The notes: generated from the sequence alone by a model not told the origin. Numbered from the stretch's first letter, positions 34,964 to 43,255 are shown. The stretch: 64,000 nt of DNA from Pseudonocardia sulfidoxydans NBRC 16205 (GCF_007989085.1 NZ_BJVJ01000006.1:1-64000), one strand, 5' to 3'. Program-made: numbers and translations.

Positions 34964-35626
34964 GTGAGCCTCACCGAACAGCTGTGGTCCGACGTCGAGG
35001 ACATCTACGCCCAGGTCCTCACGCACCCCTTCGTGACCGGCCTGACCGACGGGTCGTTGCCGCACGAGTCGTTCCGGCACTACATCGTGCAGGACTCCCA
35101 CTACCTGCGCGGCTACGCCAAGGCGCTCGCCGCGTGCGCCGCCAAGGCCCCCACCGACGCCGAGACCGTCATGTTCGCGACGAGCGCCACCAGCGCCGTC
35201 GCGGCCGAGCAGGGCATGCACGCCGCCCTCGTCGACGCGCTCGGCACCACCCCCGAGGCCGCCGCGAAGGAGCCGATCGCCCCCACGACACAGGCCTACC
35301 TGAGCTACCTGCTCGCAGTGGCGCACGGCGGGTCGTACGCCGAGGCCGTCGCCACCGTGCTGCCCTGCTACTGGATCTACGCGAAGGTCGGCGCCGAGCT
35401 GTTCGGGCGCAGCTCCCCCGATCCGCTGTACGCGCGCTGGATCGCCATGTACGGCGACGAGGACTTCCAGACGGTCGTCGACGCCGTCCTCGCCGTCACC
35501 GACCGGATCGGTGAGACCGCGGGGCCGGCCGAGATCGAGCGCATGCGCCGGCACTTCCACACGACGTCGCGTTACGAGTGGATGTTCTGGGACGGCGCCT
35601 GGCGCCGCGAGACCTGGCCCGTCTGA
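34964..35626 (+). CDS. tenA: TenA-family thiaminase II
   Basis: A 220-residue all-helical TenA/PqqC-fold protein. The nucleophile Cys of thiaminase II is in VLPCYWIYAKVG, and the C-terminal Glu/Trp cluster (TTSRYEWMFWDGAW) is also present. TenA hydrolyses aminopyrimidine breakdown products of thiamin to salvage HMP. No other thiamin gene and no TPP riboswitch is nearby. It has a leaderless start and ends 13 bases before a Family A palindrome. Confidence 0.88.
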   Translation: MSLTEQLWSDVEDIYAQVLTHPFVTGLTDGSLPHESFRHYIVQDSHYLRGYAKALAACAAKAPTDAETVMFATSATSAVAAEQGMHAALVDALGTTPEAAAKEPIAPTTQAYLSYLLAVAHGGSYAEAVATVLPCYWIYAKVGAELFGRSSPDPLYARWIAMYGDEDFQTVVDAVLAVTDRIGETAGPAEIERMRRHFHTTSRYEWMFWDGAWRRETWPV

Positions 35627-35634
35627 CGCACCGA

Positions 35635-35684
35635 CCCCTGTGAGCGGCAGTAGTCGCTATGGCGACTATTGCCGCTCACAGGGG
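35635..35684. repeat. Family A palindrome, copy 2 (extended stem)
   Basis: The core at 35,640-35,679 is a variant of the 40-base palindrome at 13,946, with two differences between arms that become G-U wobbles in RNA. CCCCT/AGGGG extends the stem by 5 pairs. It lies between convergent tenA and the holin-like gene, a position suited to a two-way terminator. Confidence 0.88.
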
Positions 35685-35722
35685 CTGATCTGCGGAAACG
35701 CCGGCCCGAGAGCCCCGCGGCG

Positions 35723-36133
35723 TCAGCGCTGGTCGAGCTTGTCCGGGATCAGCACGTGCAGCAGGAACGACACGACGCCGACGATGATCGCGCCCCAGAA
35801 CGCCGCCCAGAAGCCGTCGACGGCGAACGGCAGACCGACCTTCCCGGCGATCCAGCCGACCAGCCACAGCAGCAACGCGTTCACGACCAGGCTGATCAGG
35901 CCGAGCGTCAAGATGTAGAGCGGGCAGCCGACCACCTTGATGATCGGCTTGAGCACCGCGTTCACGATGCCGAAGATGATCGCGACGACGAGCAGGGTGC
36001 CGATCGTCGACGCCGTCGTCGAGTTCGGGTTGACCTCGGTACCGACGCGGATACCGCCGAGGATCAGCGTCGCCACCCACAGGGCGACCGCGACGACGAT
36101 CACCCGGATCGTCATTGCCAGCGCATTACTCAT
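35723..36133 (-). CDS. Phage-holin-4 family membrane protein
   Basis: A 136-residue protein with four membrane helices and the central motif FGIVNAVLKPIIKVVGCPLYILTLGLISLVVNALLLWLVGW, typical of the YvlD/Phage_holin_4_2 family (shown in parts here: GIVNAVLKPIIK, PLYILTLGLISLVVN). Despite the name these are ordinary chromosomal membrane proteins in actinobacteria and do not indicate a prophage. No lysin, portal or integrase is nearby. It is 22 bases downstream of the serine hydrolase gene and may be cotranscribed. Confidence 0.88.
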   Translation of the reverse strand: MSNALAMTIRVIVVAVALWVATLILGGIRVGTEVNPNSTTASTIGTLLVVAIIFGIVNAVLKPIIKVVGCPLYILTLGLISLVVNALLLWLVGWIAGKVGLPFAVDGFWAAFWGAIIVGVVSFLLHVLIPDKLDQR

Positions 36134-36155
36134 GGGGTTCCCTCTCCGGGCTCAG

Positions 36156-37385
36156 TCAGTCGACCAGGGCCTGCATCACGAGCGCGCGCAGCTGCGGGCG
36201 CAGTGGGTAGGTGCTCGACGGCATCAGCTGCGTCATCAGCACCGCGGTGACGTCCTCGACCGGGTCGACGTAGAACGCCGTGCTGGCCAACCCGCCCCAC
36301 GCGAACTCGCCGACGCTGGTGAGCTGCTCGCCCACGGTCGGGTCGATGACGACGGAGAAGCCCAGCCCGAAGCCGACGCCCGCGTACGTCGACTCCGCGA
36401 AGATGGGCCGCCCGATCGTCTCCAGGTCGACGCCGCCGGGCAGGTGGTTGCGGGTGGCGAAGGCCAGCGTGCGATTACCGAGCAGGCGGACGCCGTCGAG
36501 CGCGCCGCCGCCCGCGAGCATCTGGGTGAAGCGGTGGTAGTCGTGCAGCGTCGAGGCCAGGCCCGCGCCGCCGGCCAGCAGCGTCGGCGGCTTGGTGATC
36601 AGCTCACCCAGCGGGCTGGGGACGAGCCCGCCGCCGGGCCGGGCGGCGTACAGGGTGGCCAGCCGGTCGGTGGCGCCGTCGGCGACCTGGAACGCGGTGT
36701 CGGTCATCCCGAGCGGGCCCAGGATGCGCTCGGCGAGGAACCGGTCGAGCGACATGCCCGACGCGACCTCGACGACCCGGCCCAGCACGTCCGTCGACAC
36801 GCCGTAGTTCCATTCGGTGCCGGGCTGGAACAGCAGCGGTATCGACGCGAACTGGTCGCACGCCGTGGCCAGGTCCATCCCCTCGGGGGTGGTGAGCTCG
36901 TGGCCGCGCAGCCGGTACATCTCGTCGACCGGGTGCGCGTGGTGGAAGCCGTAGGTGAGGCCCGACGTGTGCGTGAGCAGGTGCCACACGCGCATCGGCT
37001 CGCTGATCGGGTCGGTCGCCGGGGCGAGCGCCGATCCCGAGCGGTACACCCGCTGCTCGGCGAACGACGGGATGTAGCGCGACACCGGGTCGGTGAGGCC
37101 GAGCAGGCCCTCCTCGTAGAGCATCAGCGCGGCCACCGACGTGATCGGCTTCGTCATCGAGAAGATGCGCCACACCGTGTCGGGTTCGACCGGCAGACCG
37201 GCCTCGACGTCGCGGTCGCCGTAGTGCGCCACGTGCGCGACCCGGCCGCGCCGGGCCACCGCGATCGACCAGCCGGGCAGCCGCCCGTCGTCGACGTAGC
37301 GGCGGAAGTGCGAGTCGACACGCGCGAGCCGGCCGGCGTCGAAACCGACCTCTTCCGGGTCCACGTCCACATCGAGCACACCCAC
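36156..37385 (-). CDS. Serine hydrolase, class C beta-lactamase / EstB fold
   Basis: A 409-residue penicillin-binding-like hydrolase with the SxxK motif S76-M-T-K79 (RIFSMTKPITS), the Tyr motif in WNYGVSTDVLG, and a GGAGLAST region. No signal peptide is visible, so it is probably a cytoplasmic esterase or peptidase of the EstB type rather than a beta-lactamase. The GTG start lies 56 bases after the SMR pump gene in the same direction. Its substrate is unknown. Confidence 0.87.
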   Translation of the reverse strand: MGVLDVDVDPEEVGFDAGRLARVDSHFRRYVDDGRLPGWSIAVARRGRVAHVAHYGDRDVEAGLPVEPDTVWRIFSMTKPITSVAALMLYEEGLLGLTDPVSRYIPSFAEQRVYRSGSALAPATDPISEPMRVWHLLTHTSGLTYGFHHAHPVDEMYRLRGHELTTPEGMDLATACDQFASIPLLFQPGTEWNYGVSTDVLGRVVEVASGMSLDRFLAERILGPLGMTDTAFQVADGATDRLATLYAARPGGGLVPSPLGELITKPPTLLAGGAGLASTLHDYHRFTQMLAGGGALDGVRLLGNRTLAFATRNHLPGGVDLETIGRPIFAESTYAGVGFGLGFSVVIDPTVGEQLTSVGEFAWGGLASTAFYVDPVEDVTAVLMTQLMPSSTYPLRPQLRALVMQALVD

Positions 37386-37441
37386 GGCGGCGACCCTACC
37401 GGCGGACGATCACGGGTGGGTCTCCCTCTGCCCGAGCAGGA

Positions 37442-37768
37442 TCAGTGCGCCCCCGACAGGTTGAGCAGGACCACGCCGCCGATGATCAGCACCACCCCGC
37501 CGACCTTCGCCGGGCTGATCCCCTCCCCCAGGAACGCCACGCCGACCAGCACGACGGCCGCCGTCCCGATCCCCGACCACAGCGCGTAGGCCGTTCCCAC
37601 CTCGAACTTCTTCAGGGCCTGGGACAGCAGGCCGAACGCCGCCACGTACCCGACGACCACCACGATCGACGGCGCGAGCCTCGTGAAGCCCTCCGACAGC
37701 TTGAGGCTCGTCGTGGCGACGATCTCCGTCACGATCGCGCCGAGCAGCCACAACCACGCCACCACCAT
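37442..37768 (-). CDS. Small multidrug resistance (SMR) efflux protein
   Basis: A 108-residue, four-helix SMR protein. The essential membrane glutamate is at position 15 (VTEIVATTSLKLSEGF), and the signature GTAYALWSGIG is present. It resembles the EmrE/QacE drug-proton antiporter group. Homologues with guanidinium specificity exist, and the substrate cannot be fixed from sequence. It could dimerise by itself as no partner is adjacent. It is divergent from the patatin gene. Confidence 0.9.
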   Translation of the reverse strand: MVVAWLWLLGAIVTEIVATTSLKLSEGFTRLAPSIVVVVGYVAAFGLLSQALKKFEVGTAYALWSGIGTAAVVLVGVAFLGEGISPAKVGGVVLIIGGVVLLNLSGAH

Positions 37769-37850
37769 CGCGCCAGCATGCCGCCGACCCCCGACGTGAC
37801 GTCGGCCGGTCCACCGGCGGCCCGGGCCGCGCGCGCGTCACAATCGGGGG

Positions 37851-38834
37851 GTGCCGTCCGCCCCGCTGCCGTCCGCTCCCGCGGAGCTCTCGGGTGACGC
37901 CGAGGTCGTGCGCGCGCTGCTGCGCCGGCGTGCCGAGGGCAGCAAGCCCCTCGCCCGCGAGGACGGGCACCGGATCGCGCTCGTCGTCGGCGGTGGCGGG
38001 ATGCGCGGTGCCTACGCGGGCGGGATGGTGCACGCCCTGGAGACCGCCGGGCTCTCCGACGCCTTCGACGTCGTCTACGGGGTGTCGGCGGGCGCGTTCG
38101 TCGGTACCGCGCTCGTGCTGGGCCACGGCTACGACGCGTCGCGGATCTTTCCCGACGACATGGCGTGCAAGGAGTTCATCGACCCCCGCAGGCTCGGCAC
38201 CCGCAAGCCGATGGTGTCGCTGGACCACCTGATCGACCACATCCTCGTCCACGTCAAGCCGACGGACTGGGACGCGTTGCGCGACAGCCCGGTCCCGGTG
38301 CGGGTCGTCGTCACCGACGCCGCCGACATGACCCCGCACATGCTGGAGCGGCTGCCGGACCGGGACACGTGGAAGCGCGTCATGCGGGCCACGGCGTCGA
38401 TCCCGTGGCTCGCCGGGCCGCCCGTCCTCGTGGGTGACCGTCGCTACCTGGACGGGTCGGTCAGCGACCCCATGCCCGTGGCCCGCGCGCTGCGCGACGG
38501 CGCCACCCACGTCCTGGCTCTGCTCACCCGTACCGTCCCGGAGCTGCGCCGCTCCGATCCCGGCCCGCGGCCGCCGCTGTGGGCGCGGGGTATCGACGTC
38601 GTCGTCCCCGGCCTCGGCGCGATGACCCAGGACGTGCGCCGCCACGCCGACAGCCTCGATCTGCTCTCCGACGCTGCTCACCCCGGCCGCGGCGACGCCC
38701 ACCTGATGGCGATCGCGCCCGCCCGGTCGGCCGGCGTGCGTGGGCTGACCACCGACGTCGCGCGCATCGAGGAGGCCGTCGTGCTCGGCCGGGAGGCGGT
38801 CGTGGCGGCGCTGCAGGCGGTATCCGTCCCCTGA
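37851..38834 (+). CDS. Patatin-like phospholipase
   Basis: A 327-residue patatin domain protein. It has the oxyanion loop GGGGMRGAYAGG, the nucleophile elbow GVSAGAF and the catalytic Asp in DGSVSDP, so the Ser-Asp dyad is intact. The ATG-equivalent GTG follows the GGGGG stretch at 37,846-37,850. It probably hydrolyses phospholipid or neutral lipid acyl esters in the cytoplasm, with the membrane as substrate. No signal peptide is seen. Confidence 0.88.
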   Translation: MPSAPLPSAPAELSGDAEVVRALLRRRAEGSKPLAREDGHRIALVVGGGGMRGAYAGGMVHALETAGLSDAFDVVYGVSAGAFVGTALVLGHGYDASRIFPDDMACKEFIDPRRLGTRKPMVSLDHLIDHILVHVKPTDWDALRDSPVPVRVVVTDAADMTPHMLERLPDRDTWKRVMRATASIPWLAGPPVLVGDRRYLDGSVSDPMPVARALRDGATHVLALLTRTVPELRRSDPGPRPPLWARGIDVVVPGLGAMTQDVRRHADSLDLLSDAAHPGRGDAHLMAIAPARSAGVRGLTTDVARIEEAVVLGREAVVAALQAVSVP

Positions 38835-38899
38835 TCCGTCACCACGGGTGACCGACACGTTCTCACTCACAGCAGTGACCTGCTCACGTCGATCACGAG

Positions 38900-38997
38900 T
38901 TGTCCACAGGCCGTGGATCGATCACCGTAGGTGACATCGCTGTAATTCACTCACACGTCCCCTGCTGATCCACAGGTTGGTCACATCCTGTGGATCG
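38900..38997. promoter_or_regulatory. Cluster of DnaA-box-like sites
   Basis: TTGTCCACA at 38,900 is a perfect actinobacterial DnaA box. TGATCCACA at 38,966, CGATCCACA (inverted) at 38,989, and a weaker TTGGTCACA at 38,977 lie within 98 bases. The last two strong sites form a 9-base inverted repeat with ATCCACAGG arms and a 10-base spacer. They lie in the 231-base gap between the patatin gene and the Cys-rich protein gene, far from dnaA/dnaN. Confidence 0.6.
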
Positions 38998-39065
38998 GGA
39001 CACAGCGCAGCGCGAACCACCCCGATAGCCGCGTTGACCCCTCGCCGGGAGCAGGGCCAGGGTGG

Positions 39066-39503
39066 GTGGTGATCTGCGCTCTCCACGACGAACTACTACG
39101 CGACGCACACGATTTCGGCGGCCCCGACCTCGTCGCCGACATCCACCACGAGGCCCGCACCTGGGTCGACGAGGCACACCCGTGGGACGGCACCGGCGAC
39201 GAGCCCGGCGACCGCCACTCCGCCTATCTCGCCGTCTGGTGGCAGCGGATCGATCTCGAACGCGCCGAGCGCATCGGCACCCTCGTGCAGCGCGGCGACG
39301 GCCGCTGGCAGCCCATCGGCCCGGTCCGCTGTCCCGACGGCCACACCTTCGGCCCCCGCCGCGTCCTCCTCGGCTGGATCCCCTGCCCCTGCCGCGGCCA
39401 CCACGTCTGGACCTGCCAGGCCCCCACCGACGACGGGCTCTGCGGCTTGCAGACCGTGCACCCCGTGCCGGGACCGCGGTGCCGGGAGGTCGGCATCGGC
39501 TGA
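39066..39503 (+). CDS. Cys-rich protein with putative zinc site, unknown function
   Basis: A 145-residue protein. The N-terminal half is acidic and His/Asp-rich (LVADIHHEARTWVDEAHPW). The C-terminal half has seven cysteines, including CPDGH, CPCRGHHVWTC and CGL/RC, that could bind zinc as a treble-clef or ribbon-like fold. The start is one of two GTGs (39,066 or 39,069) after a GGAGCAGGG site. No family was recognised. Its promoter region is the DnaA-box cluster, so it may be DnaA-influenced. Confidence 0.7.
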   Translation: MVICALHDELLRDAHDFGGPDLVADIHHEARTWVDEAHPWDGTGDEPGDRHSAYLAVWWQRIDLERAERIGTLVQRGDGRWQPIGPVRCPDGHTFGPRRVLLGWIPCPCRGHHVWTCQAPTDDGLCGLQTVHPVPGPRCREVGIG

Positions 39504-39517
39504 CCCTGCTCCCGTTG

Positions 39518-39564
39518 TCGAACGTGTCGTGAGCGCGACCGGGCTGCGCTCACGACACGCTCGA
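39518..39564. repeat. Family D palindrome, copy 1
   Basis: Perfect 14-base arms CGTGTCGTGAGCGC and GCGCTCACGACACG enclose a 9-base loop, with a TCGA pair outside. It lies between the convergent Cys-rich protein and alpha/beta hydrolase genes, so it could terminate both. Two diverged copies occur at 45,598 and 45,659. Confidence 0.88.
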
Positions 39565-39571
39565 CGGCGGG

Positions 39572-40471
39572 TCAGCCGCCCAGGTGCTCGACGAACCAGT
39601 CGCGCGCCGGGACGGAGGCGCCGTCGAAGCCCTCGACGTACGCGTCGAAATGCCCGCCCGGCAGGATCACCAGCCGTTTCGGCTCACGCGCGTTCTCGAA
39701 CGCGCCGATCGCGAGGTGCGCCGGCGTCAGGTGATCCTGGCGGGCCACGACCATCAGCAGCGGCGTCGGGCTGATCCGGCCGATGTAGGTGCCCGGCTCG
39801 TACTCCCCCAGCATCTCGACGGTCCGCAGCGTCACCTCGTTGCGCCACGACGGCGCCCGGTCCTTGCCGGTCTCGGTGAACCACGTCCACGAGTCCGGCG
39901 TCGGCAGCGCCGACGGGGCCAGCGGGTCCTCGTCGACGACCGGCACCATCGCGGGCGGGTCCCCGGCGAACCGGGCGGCGCGGTCGGCGTCGAACATCTC
40001 GCGGAAGCCGGCACGGAAGTCGGCACGCACCAGCTCGCCGATGTTCGCCGAGCCGCTGACCAGCGGAACCTGCGCGACGACCGCCTTCACCCGCCGGTCG
40101 ATCGCACCGACGACGAGTACGTGCCCGCCCGAGTAGCTGCTGCCCCAGATGCCGATCCGCGTCGGGTCGACCTCGTCGAGCGTCGTCGCGTAGGTGATGG
40201 CGTGGCGGTAGTCGCGCACCTGCTCCCAGGGGTCGATCTCCTGGCGCGGCTCACCGTCCGACGCCCCGAAGTTGCGGTTGTCGAACACCAGCACGTTCAG
40301 CCCCGCCGCCGCGAAGGCTTCGGCGAAGGAGTCGAGGTACATCTCCTTCACCGCGGAGAAGCCGTGCGCCATGACGACGGTCGGCGCCGGGCCCGACGCC
40401 CCTTCGCCGTCGTAGAACCAGCCGCGCAGCGTGACGCCCTCGGCGTCGAACTCGATGTCTCGTCGGGCCAT
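39572..40471 (-). CDS. Alpha/beta hydrolase
   Basis: A 299-residue enzyme of the alpha/beta hydrolase fold. The nucleophile elbow is GSSYSGG, the acid lies near ARQDHLTP and the histidine is in ILPGGHFDAY. It resembles the dienelactone hydrolase-like and X-Pro dipeptidase-like esterases. The start is MARRDIEFDA; an upstream in-frame GTG (MTRGAS...) adds six residues. It is a single gene, and its substrate is not predictable. Confidence 0.86.
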   Translation of the reverse strand: MARRDIEFDAEGVTLRGWFYDGEGASGPAPTVVMAHGFSAVKEMYLDSFAEAFAAAGLNVLVFDNRNFGASDGEPRQEIDPWEQVRDYRHAITYATTLDEVDPTRIGIWGSSYSGGHVLVVGAIDRRVKAVVAQVPLVSGSANIGELVRADFRAGFREMFDADRAARFAGDPPAMVPVVDEDPLAPSALPTPDSWTWFTETGKDRAPSWRNEVTLRTVEMLGEYEPGTYIGRISPTPLLMVVARQDHLTPAHLAIGAFENAREPKRLVILPGGHFDAYVEGFDGASVPARDWFVEHLGG

Positions 40472-40652
40472 GCTCGCTCCCCGGGTCACCCGGCCCCGCC
40501 CCGCGCCGGACCGGTCCGATGCCGGCCTCGACTCGGTCGCTCGCCTGTGAGCCCGGCCACCCCGACGCTAGGCGTCGGCCCGGTCCTGTCGTGCCGCCGG
40601 ACGGCTGAGCTTGCCGCCGTTTCGGCCGCCCGCCCCGAACCTGTGCCGATCC

Positions 40653-40704
40653 CGCGCAACCTCACTGTCGTCCCGGCGACGGATCACGACCGTGAGGTTG
40701 CGCG
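40653..40704. repeat. Family B palindrome, single copy
   Basis: The left arm CGCGCAACCTCACTGTCGT is the reverse complement of the right arm ACGACCGTGAGGTTGCGCG at 18 of 19 positions. The loop is 14 bases. It lies 22 bases beyond the stop of the thioesterase gene on its strand, a terminator-like place. Confidence 0.88.
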
Positions 40705-40726
40705 CGCCTCTCGTCCGGTTCGTGGG

Positions 40727-41242
40727 TCAGGGCGCGGCCGGGCGGAAGACCATGCAGCTGCTGGTTGCGTGGGCGAGGAGGCGGTCGGTGCCGTCGAGCA
40801 GCTGCGACTGCGCGAGCGCGGTCCGCCCACCCAGCTGCAGGACCTCGCCGACGCAGCGCACCGGGCCCGTCGCGTCGGTGATGGGGCGCAGAAACTTCAC
40901 GGTGAGGTCGAGGCTCGTGTAGTACGCGCCGGCGGGCAGCCGGGACTGGACGGCGCACGCGGCGGCGGAGTCGAGCAGCGTCGCGTACACGCCGCCGTGG
41001 ACCGAGCCGATCGGGTTGTAGTGGAACTCCGCGGGCTCGAGGCCGAACTCGACGCGGCCCGCCTCGACGGAGACCAGCGTGATCCCGAGGGTGTCGACGA
41101 TCGGTGGTGGCGGAAGCTCGCCCGCAGCGATGCGGCGCAGGAACGTGAGCCCGTCGTCGATGCGAGCCGCGGCGGCGCTGACGCTCGGGTCTCCCCACTC
41201 GTAGGTGCGGGACCGGACGGGGGCCTCGGGCTGGGCGGACAT
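40727..41242 (-). CDS. PaaI-type hotdog thioesterase
   Basis: A 171-residue hotdog protein with the family motif FHYNPIGSVHGGVYATLLDSAAACAVQS (HGG with the Asp nine residues on). Proteins of this group hydrolyse aromatic or fatty acyl-CoA thioesters in the cytoplasm as tetramers. ATG start; the gene is divergent from the HxlR regulator and both share a 55-base promoter region with an inverted repeat, so it is a likely target of that regulator. Which acyl group is used is unknown. Confidence 0.88.
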   Translation of the reverse strand: MSAQPEAPVRSRTYEWGDPSVSAAAARIDDGLTFLRRIAAGELPPPPIVDTLGITLVSVEAGRVEFGLEPAEFHYNPIGSVHGGVYATLLDSAAACAVQSRLPAGAYYTSLDLTVKFLRPITDATGPVRCVGEVLQLGGRTALAQSQLLDGTDRLLAHATSSCMVFRPAAP

Positions 41243-41261
41243 GACGGCGACCCTATGGCGT

Positions 41262-41284
41262 CTGAGTATCGATGAGCAACTCAG
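41262..41284. promoter_or_regulatory. Candidate HxlR operator
   Basis: CTGAGT and ACTCAG arms with an 11-base spacer form an inverted repeat in the divergent promoter. It ends 1 base before the TAGGCT -10 element of the HxlR gene (41,286-41,291, 6 bases before its ATG). A repressor bound here would block its own gene and could affect the thioesterase. Confidence 0.5.
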
Positions 41285-41297
41285 CTAGGCTGTGACG

Positions 41298-41786
41298 ATG
41301 GACGGAACGACCGCGTGGGCCGACCTCGACACGGCCAACTGCTCCGTCGCCCGGACGGCCGCGATCGTCGGCGACACCTGGACGCTCGTGCTGCTGCGCG
41401 ACCTGTTCAACGGCCTGCGCCGCTTCGACGACCTCGCCACCCACCTCGGCGTCGCCCGCACCGTCCTGTCCCGACGGCTCGCCACGCTTGTCGACGCCGG
41501 CCTCGTCGAGCGTGAGCCCTACCGCGAACCCGGCCGACGGGAGCGGCACGAGTACCGGCTGTCCGCCGCGGGCCGCGACCTGCTGCCGGTGGTCCTCGCC
41601 CTGATGGCCTGGGGTGACGCTCATCTCGCCGACGACGACGGCCCGCCGGTCGTCGTCCAGCACCGCGGCTGCGGCGCCGCCGTGGAGGTGGCTCTGCGTT
41701 GCGCCGAGGGGCACGACGTCGACCCCCGCCGCGGCACCGTCGCCCGCCCCGGCCCGGGCGCCCGCCTGCGCACTCACGAGCTGTGA
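41298..41786 (+). CDS. HxlR-family transcription regulator
   Basis: A 162-residue winged-helix regulator. The HxlR domain covers residues about 10-105 with the conserved start NCSVARTAAIVGDTWTLVLLRDLFNGLRRF and the recognition helix near ARTVLSRRLATL. Members are redox or electrophile sensors with a conserved Cys near the N-terminus, here in NCSV. ATG 41,298 with a leaderless TAGGCT element is preferred over GTG 41,292. It is divergent from the thioesterase it may control. The TGA stop is the first bases of a Family A palindrome. Confidence 0.88.
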   Translation: MDGTTAWADLDTANCSVARTAAIVGDTWTLVLLRDLFNGLRRFDDLATHLGVARTVLSRRLATLVDAGLVEREPYREPGRRERHEYRLSAAGRDLLPVVLALMAWGDAHLADDDGPPVVVQHRGCGAAVEVALRCAEGHDVDPRRGTVARPGPGARLRTHEL

Positions 41787-41822
41787 GCGGCAATAGTCGC
41801 TATAGCGACTATCGCCGCTCAC
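41783..41822. repeat. Family A palindrome, copy 3
   Basis: Same 40-base layout as at 13,946, with one A-C mismatch between arms. Here the TGA stop of the HxlR gene lies inside the left arm (GTGAGCGGC). Three GGGAAC/GGGAGC-CTCACA short repeats follow directly (41,819-41,855). The rest of the gap to 42,059 holds nothing else recognised. Confidence 0.85.
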
Positions 41823-42059
41823 AGGGAACTCACAGGGAGCTCACAGGGAACTCGTGGCGGCTCACACGGGTAGTACGAGGCCGCGGGGGTGGAACCGGAC
41901 CGGCCTGGACGCTCGGCGGGCGCGACGTCGCCTACGCCTGGGGTCCTGGAGCAGGGGCGGAGTGGGCCCGCCGACGTCAGCGTCCGGAGCGCCGGACGGA
42001 TGACCCGGTCCGCCCGGAGACGACGGAAATCCGGTCGACGCCGCTGTGAAGATGATCGG

Positions 42060-42605
42060 GTGGACGTCGCATTCACCAAGCTGCCGCGAGGGCGGCGCAC
42101 CCACAGCGTGGTGCGCCGCGCCGACGGCGTGCGCTGGAGCGTCGACGGTGGCGTCGCCGGGCCAGGGCTGCCACACGACCTGGTGCATCTCGTCGTCGAG
42201 CGGGCGATCGGTGAGCAGCGCGGATTCTGGGGGTCGGTCGCCGCGGGCGTGGTGTTCGGCAGCATGACCCACCTCGAGGGCAGGCGGCCGCCGCACGGCG
42301 GGGAGAAGTCCACGGTGCTGCTGCGCGAGCGCCGCGGAGGGCTGCAGGCGGCCGAACTGCTGGCCGACCTGGTGGAGCACGTCGCGGCGCAGAAGATGAC
42401 GTCGACGGAGCAGGTCCGGGCCGCGGCGCGCACGCACCTGCGGCCGGAGCAGCGCGCGCAGGTCGATCCCGCCCGGATACTGGAGGCCGCGGAGGCGTTG
42501 CGCGACATGGAGTCCCGCTGGGCGCGGCTCGCCGAGGGCGAGGAGCTGACCGTTCAGTGGCCGGACCCCGCGCGGCGGCGGCGCGGGCGTCGTCGGCACA
42601 TCTGA
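42060..42605 (+). CDS. Hypothetical protein with HDLxHxxVE motif
   Basis: A 181-residue cytoplasmic protein. The segment PGLPHDLVHLVVERAIGEQRGFWGSVAAGVVFG matches a family of actinobacterial hypothetical proteins with a conserved HDLxHxxVE-GFWG core, possibly metal-binding. The C-terminal third is a helical, Arg/Glu-rich tail. The start GTG 42,060 gives VDVAFTKLPRGRR; no clear ribosome binding site precedes it, so the start may lie elsewhere. It is convergent with the XRE-cupin gene 6 bases away. Confidence 0.7.
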   Translation: MDVAFTKLPRGRRTHSVVRRADGVRWSVDGGVAGPGLPHDLVHLVVERAIGEQRGFWGSVAAGVVFGSMTHLEGRRPPHGGEKSTVLLRERRGGLQAAELLADLVEHVAAQKMTSTEQVRAAARTHLRPEQRAQVDPARILEAAEALRDMESRWARLAEGEELTVQWPDPARRRRGRRRHI

Positions 42606-42611
42606 CCGGGT

Positions 42612-43193
42612 CTAGGAGCGGCGGCCGCTCGCCCGCAGGTGGATGCGCTCGCCCTGCTTGCCGAACAGGCTGAGCGCCTCGACGGGCTGGTCGCCGGTCG
42701 CGAAGCCGTGCGGGACGTGGCAGTCGAACTCCGCCGCCTCGCCGGAACCGAGCACGACCTCTTTGTCCCCCAGCAACAGCGTCAGCCGTCCGCTGATGAC
42801 GTAGACCCACTCGTAGCCCTCGTGGGTGCGCAGCTCGCCGCATTCGAGGCCGGGCGGATAGACGAGCCGGTAGGGCCGTGGCTGCACGGGGCCGCGGGTG
42901 AGCGGGTAGGCCGCGGCGCGGCCCATCTTGATGGGTTCGAGGCCCCGGACCCGCGGATCGGGGACGGTGGGTTCGGCGCCGACGAGGTCGTCGAGGCCGA
43001 CGCCGTGCGCGCGGGCGATGGGCAGCAACAGTTCCAGCGTCGCCTTGCGCTGCCCGGACTCCAGTCGCGACAGGGTGCTCGTCGAGATGCCGGTGGAGCG
43101 GGAGAGCGCGGCGAGGGTGAGGTCGCGTTCGCGACGCAGCTCCGCGAGCCGGGGTCCGACCCGCGCGAGGAGGGCCGACGGATCGGTCGTCAT
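42612..43193 (-). CDS. XRE-family regulator with cupin sensor domain
   Basis: A 193-residue regulator. An HTH_3 domain covers residues about 12-66 (LTLAALSRSTGISTSTLSRLESGQRKAT), and a cupin beta-barrel about 105-180 (HEGYEWVYVISGRLTLLLGDKEVVLGSGEAAEF). Such proteins sense small ligands and often repress an adjacent oxidoreductase. It is divergent from the flavoprotein gene with 62 bases between, so that is the likely target. Confidence 0.88.
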   Translation of the reverse strand: MTTDPSALLARVGPRLAELRRERDLTLAALSRSTGISTSTLSRLESGQRKATLELLLPIARAHGVGLDDLVGAEPTVPDPRVRGLEPIKMGRAAAYPLTRGPVQPRPYRLVYPPGLECGELRTHEGYEWVYVISGRLTLLLGDKEVVLGSGEAAEFDCHVPHGFATGDQPVEALSLFGKQGERIHLRASGRRS

Positions 43194-43211
43194 GAATCCT
43201 TGCTACTCCGG

Positions 43212-43222
43212 CAACGACGTTG
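43212..43222. promoter_or_regulatory. Short palindrome in the divergent XRE-cupin / flavoprotein promoter
   Basis: CAACGACGTTG is a perfect 5-base-arm palindrome around a central A. It lies 19 bases from the regulator start and 34 bases before the flavoprotein ATG. It could be the operator of the XRE-cupin protein; short palindromes arise easily by chance. Confidence 0.3.
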
Positions 43223-43255
43223 GCGCAATGGCACGGCCTCGTGCACGGTGGTCGC

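Noticed and set aside
35723..36133. Holin-like gene as evidence of a prophage
   Set aside because: This membrane family is common in chromosomes, and no lysin, integrase, tail or portal gene is nearby.
38835..39065. DnaA-box region as the chromosomal origin
   Set aside because: No dnaA, dnaN, rpmH or long AT-rich unwinding segment is visible. Only a few boxes are present, so it is reported as a cluster only.
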